Below, piece after piece: positions 1 to 8,866 of a stretch of DNA of 64,000 nt (position 1 is the first letter of the stretch; each line of letters opens with the position of its first letter). Below the pieces are notes generated by a model. It saw only the letters and a list, made by a program, of their open reading frames with translations. It was not told where the DNA came from and ran no database searches. Source of the DNA: UBA2336 sp964404445. GTDB lineage: Bacteria; Bacteroidota; Bacteroidia; Cytophagales; Cyclobacteriaceae. A program made the translations under genes and the position numbers. Where the stretch lies: positions 62,001 to 126,000 of the forward strand of contig CAYOJW010000005.1 in NCBI GenBank assembly GCA_964404445.1, in the 5' to 3' direction.

Positions 1-387
1 GGCTTCGGCTGCCATTTTCAGGATTTCCCGCTCTTTCACGATCAATGTTTTAAAACCCGATAGAACATGCTCAACCGCTTTGCTGCCATCGGTAACGTTT
101 TTCTTCTCTTTAATATCGGCAATCTTGATGTAATCGGAGTAACTGTGTTCGGGTGTATAGCCTAAGGTAAGAATACGCTCAGCAATTTCATCGATTTTCA
201 ATAACGCATCGTTATACAGTTCTTCGAACTTGATGTGAAGCTCAAAAAACTTGTCGCCTTTAATATTCCAGTGAAAGCCGCGTGCGTTCATGTAAAACAC
301 CTGGTAATTTGCCAACAGGTCGTTTAGCGCATAGGCTAATTTTTCAGTGAGCCTCACTTGTAATCCTATCTGATTTGTCTTTGCCAT
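1..387 (-). CDS. dps: Dps family ferritin-like DNA protection protein (partial, 3' end outside window)
   Basis: Reading down from an ATG at 387 gives an open frame of 129 codons that runs off the window edge, so the C-terminus is missing. The product matches Dps/MrgA miniferritins, which form 12-mers, oxidise Fe(II) with peroxide and protect DNA in stationary phase or oxidative stress. The family signature is clear: FHWNIKG, then LHIKFEELY, then DEIAER. The inter-subunit ferroxidase residues are all present with family spacing: His39, His51, Asp66 and Glu70. It is divergent from the small ORF at 435. I saw no exact Bacteroidota promoter box in the short gap. Confidence 0.9.
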   Translation of the reverse strand, partial: MAKTNQIGLQVRLTEKLAYALNDLLANYQVFYMNARGFHWNIKGDKFFELHIKFEELYNDALLKIDEIAERILTLGYTPEHSYSDYIKIADIKEKKNVTDGSKAVEHVLSGFKTLIVKEREILKMAAEA

Positions 388-434
388 AGCTGAAACGATT
401 TATTTTAAAAATACTATTTTAACGGTTTGAAAAC

Positions 435-608
435 ATGAGTCGGTTACTGATCTATTGCATTATTATGGTTTTACTCAGCCCTGCGTGCGCCCCGGCAAAG
501 GCCAGCGGATCGCGTGTGGTGGTAAAACCCAAAACACATAATCGCTTTTTTGTGAAAAAAAACGACCGTTACAAAAAGCGGACAAAATTAGTACGGATGA
601 AATCGTAG
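435..608 (+). CDS. small hypothetical secreted or membrane-anchored protein
   Basis: A 57-codon frame with an ATG at 435 and TAG at 606-608, divergent from dps. The first 20 residues are a hydrophobic export signal (MSRLLIYCIIMVLLSPACAP) with a cysteine at residue 18 that could be a lipid attachment site, though the lipobox is poor. The rest is short, basic and rich in Lys/Arg (net strongly positive), ending KKRTKLVRMKS. It ends only 3 bases before the end of the convergent caspase gene. I do not recognise a family. Support is the signal-like N-terminus plus a gap that would otherwise be empty, so it may still be a chance ORF. Confidence 0.4.
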   Translation: MSRLLIYCIIMVLLSPACAPAKASGSRVVVKPKTHNRFFVKKNDRYKKRTKLVRMKS

Positions 609-611
609 TTT

Positions 612-2168
612 TTAATCCAGCTTAAAGTAGAAATCCCCCACAATATTGGAGTTTTCCCACGGGTTTTGTCGGTCGCCCGAATGTTTTAATACGCTGGCAC
701 GAACTTCTTTAAACACCTGTTCGATGGTTTTGCCGGGCTTGTTCATGGCCTTGATTAACTCTTGCGTATATAATCCGTTCCGTCCGCTGCCATCGGATGC
801 CACCGAACCGGGCGAAGTAGCATAGGCAATAAAGGCTCCCCTCGCCTTCTTCATTTCGCCCAATCCCTGACCATCGCCTGCCCCACGGGTTAATGAGGGG
901 TAAGGGTTGTTGCGACAGGCATCCAGGATAACAATGTTCATCCGCGAATTGGTGTTTTCCATTTGCGTGAGCACCATTTTCTGGATCGGGAAACAATAAC
1001 GGGCGATGTCGTCCTGGTATTGCAGTTCGGCATCAACCGGTACAATATAATTTTCGTCATCGCTTTGCAAACCATGCCCGGCATAATAGAACAACCCTAC
1101 GGTTTGATCTTTTTCGCCCTGATTCAGTTTATCCCTAAACTTCATCATTTCGGCTCTGGTTTTGCCATAACTGGCATTGGTAATAAGCGTAACTTCAAAC
1201 CCAAGTTTTTGCAGCGATGCCGCAAAATCGGTGGCATCGTTTACCGGGTTTTTTAGCACACCAATACTTTTCGAATAAGCCGAATTACCAATTACCAGCG
1301 CATACCGTTTTTCACCTTTATACATTTCGGTTAATGAGGCTACAGCCGGTGTACTGACAACAGGCGTTGTTGCAACCGGTTGTTGAACGGTTTGCTTTTT
1401 TGTTTCGGTAGTACGGGTGTCAACAGCCGGTTGTTTTTTGTCGTCTTTTTTAGGCTCGTCCTTTTTAGGAGTACTGTTTGCCACGGGGTTGTTATTAACC
1501 GGTTTGTTTGCATTGCCCCCCGCCATCCGTTGCTGGATCATCCGGTCGATGGCATCGTTCGAACTGTTACCGGTTGTTGATGCAGGTTGGGTTTGGGGTT
1601 CTTTCTTTTCGGTGATTTTGGGTGATGGGGTTTCTTTCTTAGGTTGTTCTAAGGCCGGAGTTTTCTGGGTTGCCTTTCCGGCATCGGCTGTTGATGTTGC
1701 CGGAGTTGTTGTTACGTTACCCGGTTTGTTTGTTCCGTTAATTTGCGCGAGGGCCTGCGCGCGTTCGGCCAATATCTGGGTTTGGGAAGTCTTGTCGGAT
1801 TCGAGCGCTTTCAATGCCTGGTCGTATTCCTTAACAGCCCCGGCATAATCGTTTTGGCCGTTTAACGATTTAGCCAAAAACCAATGGATGTTACCTTTAT
1901 TGGGATGGTTCAGGCTGAGGCTTTGTTTTAAATCTTCTGAAGCGGCCGGGAAATCGTTGAGTTTAAAATACGACAGCCCCCGCCAGTAGTAACTATCGGC
2001 ATCGAATTTTTTATCGCGCAGAGGCTTTGTCAGGTAATCCGAAAATTGCTCGATGGCTTCGTAGTATTTTTTTTCATTATACCTTTTAATCCCCTCTTCG
2101 TATAATTTGTACTGCCCGAAGCTACTGTATGCAGTAAAAAGAAATAATACAAAAACAACAAAACGCAT
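612..2168 (-). CDS. secreted TPR-caspase (peptidase C14) protein
   Basis: 518 residues. A signal peptide (1-19) precedes a TPR-like region (about 20-145), then a low-complexity linker rich in Pro, Thr, Lys and Asn (about 146-280), then a caspase-like domain (about 285-518). The catalytic dyad is visible as His365 in YYAGHGLQ and Cys418 in ILDACRNNP. The domain opens with the usual RYALVIGNSAY strand and keeps the GAFIAYATSPG element near 445-453. Bacteroidota carry many such exported caspase-homologues (metacaspase-like, usually cleaving after basic residues); their substrates are largely unknown. The next gene upstream, 8 bases away on the same strand, is an outer-membrane barrel, so they may be co-transcribed. 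The function is not predictable beyond protease. Confidence 0.85.
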   Translation of the reverse strand: MRFVVFVLFLFTAYSSFGQYKLYEEGIKRYNEKKYYEAIEQFSDYLTKPLRDKKFDADSYYWRGLSYFKLNDFPAASEDLKQSLSLNHPNKGNIHWFLAKSLNGQNDYAGAVKEYDQALKALESDKTSQTQILAERAQALAQINGTNKPGNVTTTPATSTADAGKATQKTPALEQPKKETPSPKITEKKEPQTQPASTTGNSSNDAIDRMIQQRMAGGNANKPVNNNPVANSTPKKDEPKKDDKKQPAVDTRTTETKKQTVQQPVATTPVVSTPAVASLTEMYKGEKRYALVIGNSAYSKSIGVLKNPVNDATDFAASLQKLGFEVTLITNASYGKTRAEMMKFRDKLNQGEKDQTVGLFYYAGHGLQSDDENYIVPVDAELQYQDDIARYCFPIQKMVLTQMENTNSRMNIVILDACRNNPYPSLTRGAGDGQGLGEMKKARGAFIAYATSPGSVASDGSGRNGLYTQELIKAMNKPGKTIEQVFKEVRASVLKHSGDRQNPWENSNIVGDFYFKLD

Positions 2169-2176
2169 AAACGTGT

Positions 2177-3013
2177 TTACTTAAAGTTATATGAAATGCC
2201 TACCTGAATATTCAACGATGGGAAACCACCTTTGTGCATCGGAAAATCTTTATCTAAATAACCGTCCTGAATGGTTGCCGGGTATGATGCTGTACTAACA
2301 TACGTAATGGGCAATGTGTAGCCAAACGAGAGCTGCGAAAACACCGATACCGGCCCTGACGGAAGAATTTCAAAACCAAGGCCAACGAAAATACCACCCG
2401 ACATCTTGGTTTCCTTATCCAGGGCTTCAAGACCGCTGGTATTTGAATCCCAGTAATCATCATACTGAGGATCATAATACCAATAGTCGTCATTGTAATC
2501 GTAATATGCATACTTACCAACCCCGCTTACGGCCTTCCTGGAGACAACCGTTATAAACGGTTTGGCAAAACCATATACCGAAAATTTAGTGCGGTCGCTT
2601 ACAGGGATAAGGCTTAGTTTTAAATTAAACGCCAGCGATATAAGCGACAAATCACCGCCTTCAATTTCTACGATACGGGCTTCATCGCCAGCCGTATTAA
2701 AAAACACGTTATTACCAGAGCCTCCACTCAGGGAGTTTGATACCGAAGCATCGTATTTAAAACCCTGATACGAGATACCTGCACCCAGTGAGATCAACCG
2801 GTTTATGCGTTTGTTATAACCGGTTTCGAGATTAACCCCATTACTATAATCACCAATATTATCGCCAAAAATTAAAGAGTATCCGCCCATTAAATAGATA
2901 CCCTTATCCCGTTCAAACCTGCTCATGGCAACAGCCGAACCCTCGTTTTGAGCCTGAACATTCCAGGCAATGAACATTATTACGATTGCGATAAGGGCTG
3001 ATATTCTTTTCAT
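2177..3013 (-). CDS. outer-membrane beta-barrel protein
   Basis: 278 residues with a signal peptide (1-22, cut after VQAQ) and alternating hydrophobic strands ending in a Phe-Lys C-terminus typical of OmpW/porin-like small barrels of Bacteroidota. A striking acidic-aromatic loop around residues 166-192 is almost only Tyr, Asp, Trp and Asn, probably an extracellular loop. No enzymatic motif is seen. It ends 8 bases before the TPR-caspase gene starts. Upstream on the coding strand a near-consensus -7 element (TAATTTTA) follows a TTGG about 20 bases earlier. Exact role unknown. Confidence 0.75.
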   Translation of the reverse strand: MKRISALIAIVIMFIAWNVQAQNEGSAVAMSRFERDKGIYLMGGYSLIFGDNIGDYSNGVNLETGYNKRINRLISLGAGISYQGFKYDASVSNSLSGGSGNNVFFNTAGDEARIVEIEGGDLSLISLAFNLKLSLIPVSDRTKFSVYGFAKPFITVVSRKAVSGVGKYAYYDYNDDYWYYDPQYDDYWDSNTSGLEALDKETKMSGGIFVGLGFEILPSGPVSVFSQLSFGYTLPITYVSTASYPATIQDGYLDKDFPMHKGGFPSLNIQVGISYNFK

Positions 3014-3077
3014 ACACGAACCAAATTGGGTTTGATATGTAAAATTAGCAGTTTTTTGGTCTTTTGTCCAATTTTCG

Positions 3078-3707
3078 TTATTGCAATCCTTTCATAAGCA
3101 AATCAATGTTTTTCCGGAAAAAGTAACGTAACGGGCTGATTTGGTTGGTGTGTGCCGTTACCACCGAGCCCAGCAATATGGTGATGAAAAGATTGGTGAT
3201 GTCGCGCGTGGCTGTGGTTTTGGTGATCTCTTTTTTGAAGATGGCTTCAAGCGTAAACTTCTCTAACATTTGTTCGAGCGAGAGTATTTCCACGCTTTGG
3301 ATATTTTCATGATCAGGGAACAGGAAAATTTTCTCTTCCGGTTTTACCGGAAACGGTTTGGGCGGTCGTTTAAAGTCGGCCAGATAACCAATAAGGCTTA
3401 GCATTAAGCCGGGGTGTGCCTCGCACTCCTCGGCAAGCTTATCGGCCAAATAATAAAAACCGTTCAACCCTTCTTTGGGCTTTGCTTTCAACTCTACTGC
3501 CCGGCCGAGGCACCAAACACGAAAGTAGTACAACAATACATCTTCCTTTTGTGGAAAGTATTTGAAGAACGTTACCTTGCTGATCTTAACTTTAGCGCAT
3601 AGGTCGTCCACGTATAAGTCTTCAAATGGTTTTTTACCGATGAGTTTAAGGGTGTTTTCCAATATCTGTATTTTAAGCCTGGCGGCCTTTTCTTTCCTTA
3701 AATTCAT
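3078..3707 (-). CDS. TetR/AcrR family transcriptional regulator
   Basis: 209 residues. The N-terminal TetR helix-turn-helix spans about residues 10-55: a first helix with ILENTLKLIGKKPFEDL, then VDDLCAKVKISKVTFFKYFPQKEDVL, the usual recognition helix and KEDVL continuation. The C-terminal ligand domain (60-209) is not recognisable by eye. It is preceded by a 150-bp gap shared with the divergent ggt gene, so it may control ggt or itself, but I saw no clear palindrome there. Confidence 0.85.
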   Translation of the reverse strand: MNLRKEKAARLKIQILENTLKLIGKKPFEDLYVDDLCAKVKISKVTFFKYFPQKEDVLLYYFRVWCLGRAVELKAKPKEGLNGFYYLADKLAEECEAHPGLMLSLIGYLADFKRPPKPFPVKPEEKIFLFPDHENIQSVEILSLEQMLEKFTLEAIFKKEITKTTATRDITNLFITILLGSVVTAHTNQISPLRYFFRKNIDLLMKGLQ

Positions 3708-3857
3708 GGGTTATTTTTTACTTTTTAAACGATGGTCACATGGAATGGCTCTGTCTATTATCGTACCTTTTAGCATACTTTGCGCGTGCCATTTCATGAT
3801 TCTTTACTCAGGTTCGCTTTTAAATAATACTTTACGCCAACAAAAACCAACACAAAT

Positions 3858-5567
3858 ATGATGAAACGCATTTCCCTGCTTTCACTTGTCATAATTACCG
3901 TTGCCTGTAACACAAAATCGCCTCAACAGGTTCGTGGGCTTGTGGCCGATTCGGCCATGGTGGTGTCGGCTCATCCACTGGCTTCAACCATTGGAGTTGA
4001 GATCATGCGAAAAGGCGGCAATGCAGTAGATGCCGCTGTGGCCGTACAGTTTGCCTTAACCGTGGTGTTTCCCGAAGCCGGAAACATTGGCGGTGGCGGC
4101 TTTATGGTGTTGCGTGAAGCTAATGGTAAAACTGCCGCGCTCGATTTTCGGGAACGCGCTCCTGCCCGCGCTTCACGCGATATGTATTTAGATGTAAACG
4201 GTGAGGTGATCCCGAACCTCAGCACAAAAGGCGCATTATCATCGGGTATTCCCGGATCGGTTGATGGCCTGGTAGAAATGCACAAAGCATACGGACGATT
4301 GCCCTGGAAGGAACTCGTACAACCTGCTGTTGACCTTGCCATGAGTGGTTTTGTGCTTACCGAAAAAGCTGCCCGAAACCTGAATGCTATTCAGAACGAT
4401 CTGAAAACATACAACACCGTATTGCCTGTTTACCTGATCAACACCTGGAAACAGGGCGACACACTGAAGTGGCCTGAATTAGGCGAAACACTCATGCGCA
4501 TCCGTGATGAAGGACGCAAAGGCTTTTACGAAGGCAAAACAGCCGATGATTTAGTGGCCGAAATGAATCGCGGTAAAGGATTGATTACACACGAAGATTT
4601 AAAAAATTACCAACCGCGTTGGCTAACTCCGGTAACAGGGCATTATAAAGATTACAAGATCATTTCTATGCCACCGCCTTCGAGTGGCGGCATTGCGCTC
4701 ATTCAATTATTAAAATCTATTGAACCTTATCCGGTTAAGCGTTGGGGGCATAACTCGGCACAAGCCGTTCATTTGTTTACCGAAATCGAACGCAGGGTTT
4801 ATGCCGACCGTGCAGAACATTTAGGCGATCCCGCATTTTATCGCGTTCCGGTTTCGGAGCTTATTGCCGATCAATACCTCACGCAACGTATGTCGGATTA
4901 TGATCCTCACCATGCTACACCAAGCACTGCCATCAAAGCTGGCGAACCCGTTTTTCGTGAACCGACCGAAACCACACACATCTCTATTATCGATACCGAA
5001 GGCAATGCCGTTTCGGTAACTACAACGTTAAACGATTGGTTTGGCTCGCGTGTGGTCGTGGCGGGCTCCGGCTTTTTTTTGAATAATGAAATGGACGATT
5101 TCAGTATGAAACCCGGTGTGCCGAATGCCTATGGCGTATTGGGCGGAAAGGGTAATGAAATCCAACCCGGGAAAACCATGCTAAGTTCGATGACACCTAC
5201 CATTGTTGAAAAGGACGATAAGTTGTTTATGGTAATCGGTTCGCCCGGAGGGCCGCGTATTATTACGGCTGTGTTTCAGGTATTGGTAAATGTGCTTGAA
5301 TACGATTACAGTATGCAGGAAGCCGTGGACGCAAAACGCACTCATAGTCAGTGGTTTCCGGATGCCATCTTCCAGGAAAAAAATACTCTTTCGACAGCCG
5401 ACAGCACAAAACTTGCCGACATGGGTCATACCGTAAAACCATTAAGTGCTTTAGAAAAAGGGCTTACGACTGTTGGCCGTGTTGATGCCATTTTGGTGCT
5501 ACCAAACAAAAAATTAGAAGCCGGAGCCGACCGAAATCGCGGGGATGATACTGCTGTTGGGTATTAA
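3858..5567 (+). CDS. ggt: gamma-glutamyltransferase
   Basis: 569 residues. GGT hydrolyses or transpeptidates gamma-glutamyl bonds, chiefly of glutathione and other gamma-glutamyl peptides. The N-terminus is a lipoprotein signal (cysteine 17 in TVAC), so the enzyme is probably anchored in the envelope. The large-subunit motifs (AHPLAS, GGNAVDAAVA, GNIGGGGF, LDFRERAP) and the self-cleavage site are present: Thr372 of TTHISIIDTEG would become the N-terminal nucleophile of the small subunit. The later MLSSMTPT and GSPGGPRI motifs form the oxyanion and Gly-Gly region. Length is normal. The start is the first of two adjacent Met codons; Met2 is equally possible. Divergent from the TetR gene and convergent with the OmpA gene. 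Confidence 0.93.
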   Translation: MMKRISLLSLVIITVACNTKSPQQVRGLVADSAMVVSAHPLASTIGVEIMRKGGNAVDAAVAVQFALTVVFPEAGNIGGGGFMVLREANGKTAALDFRERAPARASRDMYLDVNGEVIPNLSTKGALSSGIPGSVDGLVEMHKAYGRLPWKELVQPAVDLAMSGFVLTEKAARNLNAIQNDLKTYNTVLPVYLINTWKQGDTLKWPELGETLMRIRDEGRKGFYEGKTADDLVAEMNRGKGLITHEDLKNYQPRWLTPVTGHYKDYKIISMPPPSSGGIALIQLLKSIEPYPVKRWGHNSAQAVHLFTEIERRVYADRAEHLGDPAFYRVPVSELIADQYLTQRMSDYDPHHATPSTAIKAGEPVFREPTETTHISIIDTEGNAVSVTTTLNDWFGSRVVVAGSGFFLNNEMDDFSMKPGVPNAYGVLGGKGNEIQPGKTMLSSMTPTIVEKDDKLFMVIGSPGGPRIITAVFQVLVNVLEYDYSMQEAVDAKRTHSQWFPDAIFQEKNTLSTADSTKLADMGHTVKPLSALEKGLTTVGRVDAILVLPNKKLEAGADRNRGDDTAVGY

Positions 5568-5568
5568 C

Positions 5569-5641
5569 TTAGGGCTTAGGGATTAGGTGTTGAGGATTAG
5601 ATGCCCCTAACACCTAAGTCCTGATGCCTAAATCCTAATAT
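5569..5641. repeat. TTAG-rich imperfect inverted repeat between convergent genes
   Basis: The gap between the convergent ggt and OmpA-family genes is filled with short TTAGG-type units on the left half (TTAGGGCTTAGGGATTAGG) and CCTAA-type units on the right half (CCTAACACCTAAGTCC). The two halves form a long imperfect hairpin that could end transcription from both sides. Related TTAG-rich stretches occur at 58554-58594 and 59421-59490, so this looks like a dispersed intergenic repeat. Confidence 0.5.
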
Positions 5642-7228
5642 TTACATTTTCTTAATAGTGAACTCCACCCTTCGGTTTAACAGGCGGGTTTCTTCCACAT
5701 CGTTGCTGGCAATGGGTTTCGTGCCACCATACCCTTTACCTGTAATCCGTTTTGCCTGAATACCCTTCGATACGAGGTAGCTTTTTACTTTGTTTACACG
5801 TTTCTGCGAAAGCGCTAACAGTTGACTAAACGATCCCCGGCTATCGGTGTGCCCGGCTAACTCGATTTCTACGTGCGGATTAGCCTTCATAAACTCCACA
5901 ACAAGATTAAGCTGCGGGTACGATTCCGGCAACAGTTCAGCTTTACTTTGAATAAAGAGAATATTTTTCAGCAATACCGTAGTGCCTACTTCAATGGGCT
6001 GCATTTGAAAATTCATTTCCAGATCTTTCAATTCAAAGGTTCTAAGGTCGAGGGTTTCGAGGTTGTTTACATAGCCGGGCGCATCTATTTTAATGGCATA
6101 TACATTTCCCGAACCCATCACAAGCGAATATTCACCTAAGTAGGCATCGGCTGTAATGGTTTTGCCTACGCTTTCAAAAATCATTTTACCACTTACCGGG
6201 TCACCGTTTCGCGCATTGGCAATACGTCCGTGTACGCGCACTTCATTATCGTTAACCGGTTGTTTTACTTCGCGTATTTTGATAAGTGTATCGACAGCCG
6301 GTTTAGGTATGTAGGCCACAATGGCCGAATCTTTCTGTATAATTTCCGAACGGTAAAGTTTAATGTCGCCATAGCCATCGCTGTTTTGTGTGCTGGTAAA
6401 CAACGAGAAGCCTAATGTTTGATACTCGCGGAAGAAAAGCTCCCGGCCATCGGTATTGACAGAGGCTCCCCTGTTAACAGGCTTGTCCCAGTTTGTCCAC
6501 GAATCATCTAAACGTGTAGCCGAATACACATCGAAACTTCCCAGGCCATTACCGGCATTGCTTGAAAAATACAACGTACGGGTATCGTCACTTAACGAAG
6601 GGCTTAATTCCTGCAACTTTGAATTTACCTGTACACCCAGGTTTACGGGTTGTGTCCATTGTCCGTTACTATCTTTTAAACTTACATAAATATCTTCAAC
6701 ACCGTGTGTACCATAGGTTTCGGCCGAAAATACAAACACGCGGGCATCGGGCGTTATATACCCGCTTTGTAACGATGACTTATTTTGAAAGTATGGTATG
6801 TTGATATTTTCGGGGCGTGTCCACCCGCCACCAACCTGTTTTGAAACGGCAATACCTTGCGTTGCCGCCACACTGCCACCTAAACTATAATGCGACAACA
6901 AAAACATTTGTGTGCCATCGGCCGAAAAACCAGCTACTGCATTATAGGCTCTGTCGTTCAGCAAAGCGCCACCGTGAACAGGCTGGCTCCATTGATTGCC
7001 GGTTAAAACCGAATACCAAATATCGCCCGGATCGCGCCTGCCGCCAACGTTTTGCGGATGATTGCAAACCGTAAAGTATAACGTTTTTCCATCCGGGCTT
7101 AGAACCGGGTTCTGCTCATCGTACGTTGAGTTGACTGCTTTAAACGATTGTTGATTCAGTATTTGTGCGTCTGTTAAAACAGGAATTGCCAATGCAATGA
7201 TGAAGGGGATAAAAATCAGTTGTTTCAT
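5642..7228 (-). CDS. OmpA family protein with PD40 beta-propeller repeats
   Basis: 528 residues from the chosen start. Signal peptide 1-22, then PD40/WD40-like repeats (about 30-290, several copies of SPDGKTLYFT / SDDTRTLYFSS type), a carboxypeptidase-regulatory-like beta domain (about 325-405), and a C-terminal OmpA peptidoglycan-binding domain (about 415-528) with the LAGHTDSRG and RRVEF motifs. Such proteins tie the outer membrane to the wall and are common in Bacteroidota; some sit near type IX secretion components. The frame is open to a Met at 7249, but that start overlaps the glycosylase gene by 16 bases and adds seven residues before a good signal peptide, so I chose Met at 7228. Confidence 0.88.
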   Translation of the reverse strand: MKQLIFIPFIIALAIPVLTDAQILNQQSFKAVNSTYDEQNPVLSPDGKTLYFTVCNHPQNVGGRRDPGDIWYSVLTGNQWSQPVHGGALLNDRAYNAVAGFSADGTQMFLLSHYSLGGSVAATQGIAVSKQVGGGWTRPENINIPYFQNKSSLQSGYITPDARVFVFSAETYGTHGVEDIYVSLKDSNGQWTQPVNLGVQVNSKLQELSPSLSDDTRTLYFSSNAGNGLGSFDVYSATRLDDSWTNWDKPVNRGASVNTDGRELFFREYQTLGFSLFTSTQNSDGYGDIKLYRSEIIQKDSAIVAYIPKPAVDTLIKIREVKQPVNDNEVRVHGRIANARNGDPVSGKMIFESVGKTITADAYLGEYSLVMGSGNVYAIKIDAPGYVNNLETLDLRTFELKDLEMNFQMQPIEVGTTVLLKNILFIQSKAELLPESYPQLNLVVEFMKANPHVEIELAGHTDSRGSFSQLLALSQKRVNKVKSYLVSKGIQAKRITGKGYGGTKPIASNDVEETRLLNRRVEFTIKKM

Positions 7229-7233
7229 ACAGG

Positions 7234-7824
7234 TTATTTGCTTACCCATTTGCTTCCGGCAATGGTAAAACGCCAGGGAAGTTGGGCATCCTCCCCTGCA
7301 TAATCAATGCCTATTCGTTTACTGGCGATAATATCTTTGTTTTTAATGATAACGCCTAAATCTTCAATCCAAACATCGTTATTCTGCAAGTTTTTACCGT
7401 TGAACGTTCGGTCTATACCAAGGGCGCTGCACAACTTACCGGGGCCTGATGTGAGGTGAACCGGATTTTTAAGCCTTCCCCTGCGTTCGTTCATAACGTC
7501 AATGCCTGTGTGCGGTTCAAGTGCCCGCACCAATACGGCTTCGGCCATTCCTTCGGTATGCGTTACCACGTTAAAAAGATTGTGCAGACCATAACATAAA
7601 TATACATACACTGTTCCGCCCTGTTCAAACAGAACCTGATTGCGGGCGGTCTTTTTTCCGCCAAAAGCGTGACATCCTTTTTCAGTCCACGAATAAGCCT
7701 CGGTTTCAACAATCATACCACCGGTAATCACACCCGCAATTTGGGTAAACAGACTTTTACCCAATAATTCGCGGGCTATTTTCACCACATTTGTCCGTTC
7801 GTAAAAGCTTTGCGCTAACTTCAT
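7234..7824 (-). CDS. 3-methyladenine DNA glycosylase (AAG/MPG family)
   Basis: 196 residues, the usual size. The enzyme excises alkylated and deaminated purines in base excision repair. The catalytic motif VETEAY is present at about 39-44 (Glu42 corresponds to the general base of human AAG), followed by CHAFGGKKTARN, VYVYLCYGLHN, VLVRALEP and LTSGPGKLCSALGI, the conserved blocks of the family in order. It lies immediately upstream of the OmpA-family gene on the same strand and may be co-transcribed. Divergent from the DUF2911 gene. Confidence 0.92.
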   Translation of the reverse strand: MKLAQSFYERTNVVKIARELLGKSLFTQIAGVITGGMIVETEAYSWTEKGCHAFGGKKTARNQVLFEQGGTVYVYLCYGLHNLFNVVTHTEGMAEAVLVRALEPHTGIDVMNERRGRLKNPVHLTSGPGKLCSALGIDRTFNGKNLQNNDVWIEDLGVIIKNKDIIASKRIGIDYAGEDAQLPWRFTIAGSKWVSK

Positions 7825-7833
7825 TTGTAAACG

Positions 7834-7864
7834 TATAGCGAAGTAAAAACTTTCTTTAATTTTG
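7834..7864 (+). promoter_or_regulatory. Bacteroidota-type promoter of the DUF2911 gene
   Basis: TTTG at 7834-7837, a 19-base spacer, then TAATTTTG at 7857-7864. This is an exact match to the -33 TTTG / -7 TAnnTTTG consensus of the Bacteroidota primary sigma factor. The predicted start of transcription is near 7871, leaving a leader of about 30 bases before the ATG at 7902. Confidence 0.6.
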
Positions 7865-7901
7865 GTTCCTTGTTATCACAAGACCACAAAACTAACATAA
7901 C

Positions 7902-8747
7902 ATGAAAAAACTATTAACCATTATTTTTTTAACAGGCTGCCTGATGGCCGAAGCTCAGGTACAAACACCGCAGCCCAGTCCGGCCGGCTCGGTATCAAGT
8001 GTTATCGGATTAACGGATGTAAAAATTGATTACTTCCGCCCCAGCCTGAAAGGCCGGAAAATTTTTGGCGAAAAAGATGTGATGTACCCGTACGGAACCA
8101 TCTGGCGTACAGGCGCAAACAGCGGTACCAAAATTTCATTCTCGGACGATGTAACGGTTGAAGGCATTGCCGTACCCAAAGGCGAATATCTCATTTTTAC
8201 CTGGCCGGGCGCTACCGAGTGGACAGTTTCGTTATACAAAGACCTGAGCATAGGCGGTAATACCGGTGCTTACGACAAATCGAAAGAGGCCGCCAATTTT
8301 AAAGTGAAATCGCAAAAAACAGCTAAGCCTGTCGAAACATTCACCATCAGCATTGATGACATTGCCGCGAACAATAAAAGCGCTAAAGTTACTTTAGCCT
8401 GGGAAAACGCTGCGGTAAGTTTTACAGTAGGCACCGATTACGATGCCAAAGTGATGAAATCTATCGAAGCCAATACCAAAGTAAACCCCGGTAACTATTA
8501 CCAGGCGGCAGTTTACTATTTAGATAACGGTAAAGACTTAAAACAGGCGTTGGAGTGGATTAACATTGCAGCCGAAGCTAACCCGAAAGCTTTTTGGGTT
8601 TTACACCAAAAGGCTAAGATTCAAAAAGCTGTTGGCGATCATGCCGGGGCAAAACAAACGGCAACGGCCTCTCTAAATCTTGCAAAGGAAGCTAAAAATC
8701 AGGATTACCAAACGATGAACGAAGCGCTTATCAAATCCCTGAAATAA
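7902..8747 (+). CDS. secreted DUF2911 domain protein
   Basis: 281 residues. Signal peptide 1-18 (cut near AEAQ), a DUF2911 domain (about 25-175) with the family features VKIDYFRPSLKGRKIFG, YGTIWRTGAN, and WTVSLYKD, then a helical TPR-like tail (about 190-281) containing LEWINIAAEANP and KQTATASLNLAKEA. DUF2911 proteins are widespread in Bacteroidota and usually exported; their function is unknown. It is followed by a strong terminator, so it is a single-gene unit. Confidence 0.88.
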   Translation: MKKLLTIIFLTGCLMAEAQVQTPQPSPAGSVSSVIGLTDVKIDYFRPSLKGRKIFGEKDVMYPYGTIWRTGANSGTKISFSDDVTVEGIAVPKGEYLIFTWPGATEWTVSLYKDLSIGGNTGAYDKSKEAANFKVKSQKTAKPVETFTISIDDIAANNKSAKVTLAWENAAVSFTVGTDYDAKVMKSIEANTKVNPGNYYQAAVYYLDNGKDLKQALEWINIAAEANPKAFWVLHQKAKIQKAVGDHAGAKQTATASLNLAKEAKNQDYQTMNEALIKSLK

Positions 8748-8770
8748 AAATATCATTTAACCGGCACGTA

Positions 8771-8802
8771 AAAGCCCGCTCTTTCTACGAGTGGGCTTTT
8801 TT
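8771..8802 (+). terminator. rho-independent terminator after the DUF2911 gene
   Basis: Stem of AAAGCCCGCTC with GAGTGGGCTTT (one G-T pair), a 7-base loop, and a run of T. It lies 24 bases after the stop codon. Confidence 0.85.
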
Positions 8803-8849
8803 ATATACTCAAACCCGGTCGTCATTCGCAAAAAGTGAAATTCAAACCG

Positions 8850-8857
8850 TATTTTTG
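8850..8857 (+). promoter_or_regulatory. -7 promoter element of the histidine kinase gene
   Basis: TATTTTTG fits TAnnTTTG exactly. A weaker TTCG sits 21 bases upstream (8825-8828). The ATG of the kinase is at 8867, only 9 bases after the box, so the transcript would have almost no leader. Confidence 0.4.
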
Positions 8858-8866
8858 CGCCCTGAA

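Noticed and set aside
1417..1848. 143-codon open frame antisense to the TPR-caspase linker
   Set aside because: It mirrors the low-complexity Pro/Thr/Lys linker of the real gene and has no family signal.
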